Below are positions 1 to 5,031 of a DNA stretch of 6,018 bases, in pieces. The first letter of the stretch is position 1; every line of letters begins with the position of its first letter. Origin of the DNA: an uncultured delta proteobacterium (lineage in GTDB: Bacteria > Desulfobacterota > Syntrophorhabdia > Syntrophorhabdales > Syntrophorhabdaceae); assembly GCA_903872255.1 (NCBI GenBank), contig CAIQJW010000209.1, positions 1 to 6,018 on the forward strand, given 5' to 3'. Both the position numbers and the translations under genes were made by a program. Under the pieces are notes generated by a model, which saw only the letters and a list, made by a program, of their open reading frames with translations, was not told the DNA's origin and did no database searches.

Positions 1-521
1 AAATCATCGCGCACAACGATCACGAGGTCGATATCCGAACCTCTGACGAGCTTTCCCGTGCTGCGTTCGGGCCTTGGCACGTCATGGGCCATGTTGTAGA
101 CGATATCTCCCGCGATAATAAAACAAAGCGCTTCGTCGAATTTTCCCCCGGGATCGAATTCCTCCCTGATCTCGCGGGCCATCTGGCGGGCAAGCTCAAA
201 TTTCCGCCTGCTGATCGCGTGGATCCGGTCAGTAAGGGCGCGGCACCGCTCGTTCACGGCATCCGCGGCGCCTCGTGTTCCTATAACGGAATATGTGAGA
301 AATTCCCGTAAGATCGAGGGAGAAAGCCGGGCATATCCTTCCACGTGGCGGTCAAGCCTCATATACCGTGAGCCCGCCGTCCGAAGATCAAGCCGACGTG
401 ACACCCGGCACGTCTTCCAGACAGCAAGGGGGTCAGCATCTATCTCTTTTGTTATCTCGGACCCCGTTAAGGGCCCTCTGGCATGTACGAGGCCGACTAT
501 TTCATCTTCAATACCGGGCAT
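1..521 (-). CDS. Winged-helix / nucleotidyltransferase domain protein (C-terminus outside window)
   Basis: The frame runs off the left edge; 173 residues are visible. Residues 1-80 look like a winged helix-turn-helix (GPLTGSEITKEI, then a basic stretch and a beta-wing-like segment), followed by RLSPSILREF. Residues 85-125 are charged and probably helical. Residues 134-170 look like the start of a Pol-beta-type nucleotidyltransferase fold: AGDIVYN, a variant of the usual GS motif, then GSDIDLVIVV at 161-170, where D163 and D165 would bind metal. The spacing between the two motifs is longer than in minimal MNT proteins. The ATG at 521 is the first possible start, because TAG lies in frame two codons upstream; AGG at 527-529 is a modest ribosome site. 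It lies 31 bases after glmM and is probably co-transcribed with it. The substrate is unknown; a DNA-binding regulator that modifies nucleotides or proteins is only a guess. Confidence 0.75.
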   Translation of the reverse strand, partial: MPGIEDEIVGLVHARGPLTGSEITKEIDADPLAVWKTCRVSRRLDLRTAGSRYMRLDRHVEGYARLSPSILREFLTYSVIGTRGAADAVNERCRALTDRIHAISRRKFELARQMAREIREEFDPGGKFDEALCFIIAGDIVYNMAHDVPRPERSTGKLVRGSDIDLVIVVRDD

Positions 522-552
522 TCTTACCTATGGGTCCACTGCTGCCTGTTTT

Positions 553-1908
553 TTACGAACCGAGGATGTTCTGTATGACCCCGGCGATCTCGGCGCAATA
601 GCTCTCAGTGACGGCATCGGTCGGGCCTTCCACCATGACCCGGCACATATTTTGCGTACCGGAATAACGGACGAGAACACGGCCGTCGCTCCCGAGCTCC
701 TTTTCGACGTGCTCTATTACTGCCATCACTTCCGGTACCGTGGATATGTCGGGTTTTCGCTTGACGTTCACGTTGATCAGTTTTTGAGGATAAATGTCCA
801 TGAGATCGGCGAGCTCAGAAAGGCGCTTGCCCGTCCTCACCATGCAGGCAACGAGCTGGAGGGCTGTGATTATTCCATCACCCGTTGTATGGTGATCGAG
901 GAATATCATATGGCCCGATTCCTCACCGCCGACGATACCACCGAGCCTCAGCATATCTTCAAGAACATACCGGTCGCCGACTTTCGCCGCATGGTACGTA
1001 AAACCGTATTTCTCACACGCAACGCGGAGACCGAGATTGCTCATGATCGTGCCGACAACCAGGTTGTTTTTCAGCTTCCCCTGGTCGGCAAGCAGTTTCG
1101 AGCATATGAGGAGTATCCTGTCTCCCGCTATTTCCCTGCCTTTTTCGTCAACAGCGATCAGGCGGTCGCCGTCCCCGTCAAATGCCAGCCCGATCGCTGC
1201 GCCCGTTGCGAGCACCCTTTTCTTAAGGTCCTCAGTATGCTGGGAGCCGCAGCTGTCATTTATGTTAATACCGTTCGGGTTGTTGTGGATCACGTCAATG
1301 TCCGCCCCGAGCTCCCAGAATGTATCGGGAGCAACCTTATACGTAGCGCCGTTAGATGTGTCTATGACCATCTTCAAGCCTTCGATGGAAAGGTCCCGGG
1401 GGAAACTGTTCTTAAGAAAAACGATATAACGCCCGTGAACGTCATCAAGACGAAACGCCTGTCCCATGTCGCGAACCGGCGGGACCAGTTTATGAAGGGT
1501 GTTGCTGATCATTAATTTTTCGATCGCATCTTCCTGCTCGTCGGAAAGCTTGAACCCGCTGCCGGAGAAGATCTTGATCCCGTTGTCCTGATAAGGGTTA
1601 TGGGACGCGGAGATGACTATGCCTGCGTCGGCACGCATGCTCTGGGCGATAAAGGCGATCCCCGGTGTCGGCAGGACGCCGAGCATGTACGGATTGCCTC
1701 CCATGGATGTGATCCCCGATTCAAGGGCGCCTTCAAGCATGTAGCCGGAGATGCGTGTATCTTTACCGATCACCACTCTCGGGCGATCGTGCGTTTTCTT
1801 GAGGATGTAAACCATTGCCTGCCCGATAGCAAACGCCATTTCAGCATTCATGGGATAGCGGTTCGCTTCGCCGCGCACCCCGTCCGTTCCAAAAAGTTTT
1901 CCCATCAT
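553..1908 (-). CDS. glmM: Phosphoglucosamine mutase GlmM
   Basis: It converts glucosamine-6-phosphate to glucosamine-1-phosphate in the cytoplasm, the step before UDP-GlcNAc for peptidoglycan and lipopolysaccharide. At 451 residues it is full length and has every hallmark of the alpha-D-phosphohexomutase family: N-terminal LFGTDGVRG; phosphoserine loop ISASHNP (Ser102 counted from the first Met); magnesium loop DGDGDR at 244-249; sugar loop GGEESGH at 327-333; and the phosphate-binding loop RYSGTQN at 414-420, followed by CRVMVEGP. The last loop reads GTQN where most GlmM have GTEP. Two adjacent ATGs (1908 and 1905) compete. GGGG at 1913-1916 is 4 bases from the first and 7 from the second, so 1905 may be the real start. 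Its neighbours are a GlmU-like protein gene upstream and a nucleotidyltransferase gene downstream. Confidence 0.96.
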   Translation of the reverse strand: MMGKLFGTDGVRGEANRYPMNAEMAFAIGQAMVYILKKTHDRPRVVIGKDTRISGYMLEGALESGITSMGGNPYMLGVLPTPGIAFIAQSMRADAGIVISASHNPYQDNGIKIFSGSGFKLSDEQEDAIEKLMISNTLHKLVPPVRDMGQAFRLDDVHGRYIVFLKNSFPRDLSIEGLKMVIDTSNGATYKVAPDTFWELGADIDVIHNNPNGININDSCGSQHTEDLKKRVLATGAAIGLAFDGDGDRLIAVDEKGREIAGDRILLICSKLLADQGKLKNNLVVGTIMSNLGLRVACEKYGFTYHAAKVGDRYVLEDMLRLGGIVGGEESGHMIFLDHHTTGDGIITALQLVACMVRTGKRLSELADLMDIYPQKLINVNVKRKPDISTVPEVMAVIEHVEKELGSDGRVLVRYSGTQNMCRVMVEGPTDAVTESYCAEIAGVIQNILGS

Positions 1909-1939
1909 TCAACCCCGTACGTATCCTTACAGTAACCCT

Positions 1940-1970
1940 ATTATACCAGGAACTATCATTGTCATGCCAA
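1940..1970 (-). promoter_or_regulatory. Promoter of glmM (extended -10)
   Basis: Minus strand: TTGGCA (1965-1970, 5 of 6 to consensus), a 19-base spacer, and a perfect TATAAT (1940-1945) preceded by TGG (1946-1948), making an extended -10. Transcription would start near 1933, about 25 bases before the glmM start. It lies in the 74-base gap after the beta-helix gene, so glmM and the nucleotidyltransferase gene could be transcribed apart from it. The long spacer is compensated by the TG element. Confidence 0.7.
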
Positions 1971-1983
1971 TTCCAGCTGCCAT

Positions 1984-3219
1984 CTATCGGTGGAATATTT
2001 GTAAAGACGGCAGAATTGCCCCGGCCCGGACGCAATAATTTTCGACGATCTTCTGAAGCCATGCCACGCCGGCGTTGCAGGTCTCGACATCCAGGCTTTT
2101 TATCGATTCTATGTAAGGCGATCCCGCCAGCCCGCCAATCTTCTGAAAACGGGACAGGAAGTCATCCCGACATGCATCAATACCGGCATCCTTCAATGCT
2201 GCGCCGAAGAGCGATTCGATATCTGCGAACCTCTCATATAGCTCATTGCGTCCTTCCGTATCACTGCCGGAAGATCTCCGCGCTTTCTCGGAAAGCATTT
2301 TAAGGCGTTTCAGCCTTTCCTTCCCGGCAAGGGCCAGTTTATCGAGAAGCCCCGAGAAGATAAGGCCGCCGAACTCATGACGCTCGAGAAAAGGGCGCCT
2401 GACATGAATATACCATTCCTCGAGCGCCTTCAGGTTCGCGACATACACGATGTTGTTCTCGATTATCCGGCTGATATTCGGATAATCATGCCGTTTTATA
2501 TCTATCGTCATCGCGGAATGCGTCCTCCCGACGATGAGCTTGTTTTCGACCAGGTAATCGCTCCTGATGACCGAATTTGCCGCAACGACATTCCCGTACC
2601 CCATCCGGACGGGGCCTACCATGCCGCCCTGGCCGCCGAGAAAGATCGGCAGCTGGTTAAGCATGACGCCGCGTGGGACATCTCCGATCAGGGACGGTGT
2701 TGTCTTATCGCCGTCCGGCGTGAAATTAAAATGAATGTACGAGCTGCCGACCTCGCTGTGGTCTTTTCTGCTCGTCCCGCCGGCCATCAGGCAGTCGCAG
2801 AAATTTATCAGGCTCCCGAGGGTAACAAAGGGAAAAAGTATCGTCTGTTTTATGCCCACGCAATGCGCGCCGCTTGCCTCTTCCTCGAGAATGCACCCTT
2901 CGCGCACATGCGCGCCGAGGCCCATCGATGACCCTTCAAGAAAAACGGACCCGCTGAAGTATCCCCCCTTGAGCTCGACCCCGGGTGCAAGCTGGCAGTT
3001 ATCTATGGTTGCGGGGCCTTCATACCCTATCCGTGCGCCGGACGATATCACCGTCTTGTCGCCATAGATCCTCGAGCCCGGATAGATCGTCACGTCATTT
3101 CCGGATATATGGTCGATATCGACCTCGCGGCCCATATCTATCGTCAGGGGGTTCGCAATATCGACCCCTTTGTTCATCAACTGCACAACCTTATCGTAGC
3201 ATCGAGGCTGGATATCCAT
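1984..3219 (-). CDS. GlmU-like left-handed beta-helix protein without uridylyltransferase domain
   Basis: 411 residues. About 25-235 carry hexapeptide-like repeats of a left-handed parallel beta-helix (for example VTIYPGSRIYGDKTVISSGA) and resemble the acetyltransferase half of GlmU. The segment SSYIHFNFTPDGDKTTPSLIGD matches by eye the GlmU region ending CNYDG...KTIIGD, followed by GGMVGPVRMGYGNVVAANSVIR. The region where GlmU carries its catalytic histidine (HLTYLGD type) reads INFCDC at 138-143, so classical acetyltransferase chemistry is doubtful. Residues 250-411 are a helical, charged C-terminal extension not found in GlmU. The N-terminal nucleotidyltransferase domain of GlmU is absent. 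The next gene is glmM, which supports a role in amino-sugar nucleotide metabolism. Such proteins may be annotated as UDP-GlcNAc pyrophosphorylase, but this one lacks the domain that would do that reaction. The start is fixed by a strong ribosome site. Confidence 0.85.
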   Translation of the reverse strand: MDIQPRCYDKVVQLMNKGVDIANPLTIDMGREVDIDHISGNDVTIYPGSRIYGDKTVISSGARIGYEGPATIDNCQLAPGVELKGGYFSGSVFLEGSSMGLGAHVREGCILEEEASGAHCVGIKQTILFPFVTLGSLINFCDCLMAGGTSRKDHSEVGSSYIHFNFTPDGDKTTPSLIGDVPRGVMLNQLPIFLGGQGGMVGPVRMGYGNVVAANSVIRSDYLVENKLIVGRTHSAMTIDIKRHDYPNISRIIENNIVYVANLKALEEWYIHVRRPFLERHEFGGLIFSGLLDKLALAGKERLKRLKMLSEKARRSSGSDTEGRNELYERFADIESLFGAALKDAGIDACRDDFLSRFQKIGGLAGSPYIESIKSLDVETCNAGVAWLQKIVENYCVRAGAILPSLQIFHR

Positions 3220-3225
3220 GCTCGA

Positions 3226-3233
3226 TCACCTCC
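3226..3233 (-). promoter_or_regulatory. Strong Shine-Dalgarno of the beta-helix gene
   Basis: The minus strand reads GGAGGTGA, 6 bases before the ATG at 3219. It is a near-ideal complement to the 16S rRNA end, fixes that start codon, and contrasts with the two plus-strand genes nearby that have no such site. Confidence 0.85.
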
Positions 3234-3253
3234 GGCGTTTTGACGATCTGTCA

Positions 3254-3270
3254 CGATTACGGGATAATCG
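3254..3270. repeat. Small inverted repeat in the leader of the beta-helix gene
   Basis: CGATTA - CGGGA - TAATCG is a perfect 6-bp-arm dyad with a 5-base loop. It falls between the predicted transcript start (about 3291) and the ribosome site. It could be a small leader hairpin or a second protein-binding site. The arms are short enough to be chance. Confidence 0.35.
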
Positions 3271-3277
3271 GACCACA

Positions 3278-3293
3278 ATCAGGTAAACCTGAT
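3278..3293. promoter_or_regulatory. Operator-like palindrome at the predicted transcript start
   Basis: ATCAGGT-AA-ACCTGAT has perfect 7-bp arms around a 2-base centre. The centre is too tight for a good RNA hairpin, which favours binding by a dimeric repressor. It covers roughly -2 to +14 of the promoter at 3298-3326, where a bound protein would block initiation. I do not recognise the regulator family. Confidence 0.5.
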
Positions 3294-3297
3294 GAAA

Positions 3298-3326
3298 ATC
3301 ATAACCGTTATCTCGTACCTTTGCAA
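3298..3326 (-). promoter_or_regulatory. Promoter of the beta-helix gene
   Basis: Minus strand: TTGCAA (3321-3326), a 17-base spacer and TATGAT (3298-3303, 5 of 6 to consensus). The predicted start is near 3291, giving a leader of about 70 bases that carries the two dyads and the strong ribosome site. The remaining intergenic stretch 3327-3444 shows nothing I can support. Confidence 0.55.
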
Positions 3327-3444
3327 TATACAATCGCTCCCTGCGCCGTTATATGATAGAACGACGGGGCTTTCGGATGATGAAAAAATGAGAGGAAATT
3401 GTCGGCGCATGGTACTTTTATTCTGGTCTTATCCTTCTTACGGG

Positions 3445-3453
3445 TGTTATAAA
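3445..3453 (+). promoter_or_regulatory. Extended -10 of the Nudix gene
   Basis: TG-T-TATAAA (3445-3453) is an extended -10; TAAAAT at 3450-3455 overlaps it as an alternative. No convincing -35 lies 16-19 bases upstream. Initiation would fall at about 3460-3462, only 2-4 bases before the ATG at 3464, so the message would be nearly or fully leaderless. Confidence 0.45.
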
Positions 3454-3463
3454 ATAACCTCAA

Positions 3464-3862
3464 ATGCACGACCCTGATTATATCCCCGTTACAGCCGCCA
3501 TTATAGAGAAGGACGGCGAGATACTCATCGCCCGGAGAAAACATCCCTTCATGGGATATCACTGGGAATTCCCCGGCGGAAAACTCGAAGACGGAGAAAA
3601 CCTTGAAGATTGCCTCAAGCGGGAGATAATGGAGGAACTGGGCATTAAGATCGCCGTGGGCAGGCTCGTCTCGTCGAGAAAACATGTCCTGAACTGCCAA
3701 TCAGCCATAATGCTCTATGCCTATCAGGCAGAGTATGTTTCGGGAGAGATCGTCCTGACAGACCACGACGCGGTCGCATGGGTCAAGCGCAAGGATCTGG
3801 TACAATACAGCTTTCCCGATCCCGACTGGCAGATCGTTAAGGACATCGTCGGGAAAGTGTGA
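3464..3862 (+). CDS. MutT-type Nudix hydrolase
   Basis: 132 residues, the normal length of a single Nudix domain. The Nudix box (GX5EX7REUXEEXGU) is intact at residues 39-61, from GKLEDGE through REIMEELGI; E57 and E58 would bind the metal. WEFPGG precedes it and AVAWVKRKDLVQYSFPDPD closes the domain, as in MutT/NudG proteins that hydrolyse oxidised or modified (deoxy)nucleoside triphosphates to the monophosphate. 8-oxo-dGTP clean-up is the likeliest role; CTP-type substrates are possible. TAA lies in frame three codons before the ATG and no other start exists, so the start is secure even though no ribosome site precedes it. The channel gene follows after 46 bases on the same strand. Confidence 0.9.
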   Translation: MHDPDYIPVTAAIIEKDGEILIARRKHPFMGYHWEFPGGKLEDGENLEDCLKREIMEELGIKIAVGRLVSSRKHVLNCQSAIMLYAYQAEYVSGEIVLTDHDAVAWVKRKDLVQYSFPDPDWQIVKDIVGKV

Positions 3863-3873
3863 ACTCGAATCTG

Positions 3874-3902
3874 TTGTCAACCGCTCCGACATCATATACA
3901 AT
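3874..3902 (+). promoter_or_regulatory. Promoter of the potassium channel gene
   Basis: TTGTCA (3874-3879), a 17-base spacer and TACAAT (3897-3902): each hexamer matches 5 of 6 and the spacing is ideal. The -10 ends 6 bases before the ATG at 3909, so the predicted transcription start coincides with the start codon. Confidence 0.6.
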
Positions 3903-3908
3903 TGAGCC

Positions 3909-4730
3909 ATGCAGAATTTGTCCACCCGACTGAAGGTTTTTCTCGTTATCTTTTTTACCGTGATGATATTCGGCACGGTGGGTTTCATGTATATCGAAAA
4001 GAGATCGCTCATCGATTCCGCCTATTTTGTTATCGTGACGATGGCGACAGTCGGATACGGCGATATTCACCCCATAACCGACCTTGGCAAGGCCTTTACC
4101 GTTGTCATTATTGTCATGGGGGTCGGGACCTTCCTCGGCGTCATTGCCAATATAACGGAAGTGGTGCTTACCAGGCGGGAAACGGAAAGCCGGATGCAGA
4201 AACTGAACATGGTGATCGGCGTCTTCTTCAGCGAGGTCGGGGTCGGGCTCCTCACTATCTTTTCCCGGTACGATCCCGAGTTCGATGTCATAAGGCCCGG
4301 GCTCATGGTCAATGCCAACTGGACAGAGAAGGACTTTCAGAAGGCAATAAAAGAAGCCGGCGCACACGATTACGGCGCAAAGATAGAACACATCGATTTC
4401 CCCGTATTGAAAAGCTTTCTCCTCGAGCGCCGCGACTTCCTCGTGCGGCTCCTCGAAAACCCTGTGCTCCTCGAACATCAGTCTTTTACCGACCTTTTAC
4501 GCGCCGTCTTTCATCTTGCCGAGGAACTCTCCTACCGCCAGGACTTCGAGGATATCCCGAGGGCGGATTTGAACCATCTCGCGGGTGACATCAAGCGGGC
4601 ATATCATTATATTGTCGTGGAATGGCTCGTCTACATGAGGTTCCTGAAGAATAATTACCCGTTCCTCTTTTCCCTTGCGCTACGGTTGAATCCGTTCGAC
4701 AAGGAATCATCGGTGACTGTAAAAGGATAG
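3909..4730 (+). CDS. Two-helix potassium channel with a non-RCK cytoplasmic tail
   Basis: 273 residues. A first membrane helix (about 9-27), a pore helix, the potassium selectivity filter TVGYGD at 47-52 and a second membrane helix (about 61-82) form a minimal KcsA-like pore that should act as a tetramer in the inner membrane. The tail of about 190 residues has no Rossmann/RCK signature (no GxGxxG). It starts MQKLNMVIGVFFSEVGVGLLTIFS and contains ERRDFLVRLLENPVLLEHQSFTDLLRAVFHLAEEL and a late hydrophobic stretch (EWLVYMRFL, FLFSLALRL). I have an impression of similar tails in deltaproteobacterial channels but know of no function. TGA is in frame two codons before the ATG and a later Met would cut the first helix, so 3909 is the start. 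Codon use looks like its neighbours. Confidence 0.9.
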   Translation: MQNLSTRLKVFLVIFFTVMIFGTVGFMYIEKRSLIDSAYFVIVTMATVGYGDIHPITDLGKAFTVVIIVMGVGTFLGVIANITEVVLTRRETESRMQKLNMVIGVFFSEVGVGLLTIFSRYDPEFDVIRPGLMVNANWTEKDFQKAIKEAGAHDYGAKIEHIDFPVLKSFLLERRDFLVRLLENPVLLEHQSFTDLLRAVFHLAEELSYRQDFEDIPRADLNHLAGDIKRAYHYIVVEWLVYMRFLKNNYPFLFSLALRLNPFDKESSVTVKG

Positions 4731-4785
4731 GGCACGGCACTTTGCCGGATCGGCCATTAGCAAAAATGCTTTCAGAAGAAAAGAC

Positions 4786-4857
4786 AAAAAAAGAAGCCTT
4801 GAACGGGTCGTTATCAGACGGGCAAATGTTTCCACCCGGAGCGACTGTCCAAGGCCT
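4786..4857 (-). terminator. Rho-independent terminator of the small RNA (P3 plus U7)
   Basis: An 11-bp stem with two G-U pairs (4847-4857 with 4794-4804), one C, then U7 (4786-4792). The interior carries two further short stems, so the hairpin is larger than a typical terminator. The same element would stop transcripts reading through from rlmN and the thioesterase gene. Confidence 0.6.
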
Positions 4858-4917
4858 TTGAGGGGCCATCCCTTTACCTTGCGTGTACTGCTTCTTTCCG
4901 GTCAACAGCCCCGTTTG

Positions 4918-4957
4918 CCACTACCAGTTTTTTTTACTCGAGCCGGTAGTGGTTTTT
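4918..4957 (+). terminator. Possible terminator of the channel gene
   Basis: On the plus strand CCACTACC (4918-4925) and GGTAGTGG (4945-4952) form an 8-bp stem followed by T5 (4953-4957). The loop is 19 bases and includes a T8 run, and the element lies 187 bases past the stop codon, so it is a weak call. It is the plus-strand face of P1 of the small RNA, and the minus-strand form pairs better (10 bp). Confidence 0.3.
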
Positions 4958-4985
4958 ACGCTCGGGTGGGGATAGCACTATAGTA

Positions 4986-5013
4986 AGTGTAGCAGGCCTT
5001 TTTATTTTGTCAA
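4986..5013 (-). promoter_or_regulatory. Strong promoter driving the small RNA
   Basis: Minus strand: perfect TTGACA (5008-5013), a 16-base spacer and TACACT (4986-4991) preceded by TGC (4992-4994), an extended -10. The predicted start is about 4979. It begins 11 bases after the thioesterase stop, and no protein gene lies downstream on this strand before 3219. Confidence 0.65.
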
Positions 5014-5031
5014 GCAGGCCTTTTTATTTTG
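4991..5031. repeat. 22-bp tandem duplication
   Basis: AGCAGGCCTTTTTATTTTG occurs at 4991-5009 and again, identically, at 5013-5031, separated by TCA, giving a 22-base period. The second copy contains the last codons and stop of the thioesterase gene; the first copy forms the spacer of the small-RNA promoter. Perfect identity suggests a recent slippage or duplication event. Confidence 0.9.

Larger units (their letters stand above)
4786..4979 (-). ncRNA. Candidate structured small RNA, about 190 nt, unknown family
   Basis: It is bounded by a strong promoter (4986-5013) and a U7 run (4786-4792), with no plausible reading frame. Three hairpins follow one another. P1: arms 4943-4952 and 4918-4927 (CCACUACCGG/CUGGUAGUGG, 10 bp, 15-nt A-rich loop). 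P2: arms 4904-4912 and 4862-4870 (GGGGCUGUU/GAUGGCCCC, 9 bp). P3: arms 4847-4857 and 4794-4804 (AGGCCUUGGAC/GUUCAAGGCUU, 11 bp), with inner stems GUCG/CGAC and CGGGU/GCCCG. Linkers are short (CAAAC, UCAA). Several pairs are G-U, which become A-C mismatches on the plus strand, so the RNA is read from the minus strand. It lies 44 bases past the thioesterase stop and converges with the channel gene. It could instead be the 3' end of the rlmN operon transcript. Pairing was judged by eye. Confidence 0.6.

Noticed and set aside
1..521. Type IV-like toxin-antitoxin nucleotidyltransferase (MNT/HEPN).
   Set aside because: The protein is larger, starts with a winged helix and shows no HEPN partner in the visible sequence.
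295..1515. A long plus-strand open frame (406 codons) opposite glmM.
   Set aside because: It is antisense to a fully conserved glmM, has no recognisable domain and is explained by codon bias of the real gene.
3292..3477. A 61-codon plus-strand frame before the Nudix gene, as a possible leader peptide.
   Set aside because: It overlaps the Nudix start and the divergent promoter, and has no ribosome site or regulatory codon pattern.
3837..4478. A 213-codon minus-strand open frame opposite the channel gene.
   Set aside because: It mirrors the channel coding sequence, shows low-complexity His/Asp/Glu-rich composition and has no domain. The pore signature on the other strand is decisive.
4744..4770. 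Short dyads GCCG-GAT-CGGC and AGCA-AAAA-TGCT just after the channel stop, as a terminator.
   Set aside because: Arms are only 4 bp and no T-run follows on the plus strand.
4889..4902. CCGGAAAGAAGCAG on the minus strand differs by one base from the SRP RNA core CCGGAAGGAAGCAG.
   Set aside because: The conserved 5' side of SRP helix 8 (GUCAGG-type) is missing and the mismatch breaks the pair closing the GGAA tetraloop. The segment lies in the P2 loop region, so the similarity looks accidental.
4591..4905. A minus-strand open frame of 104 codons starting inside the small RNA.
   Set aside because: It runs through the terminator hairpin and U7 and into the channel gene, and has no ribosome site or familiar motif.
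4786..4979. Several GGA triplets in the small RNA, suggestive of a CsrA-sponging RNA.
   Set aside because: About four GGA in 194 nt is close to chance, and they are not arranged as repeated GGA-loop hairpins.
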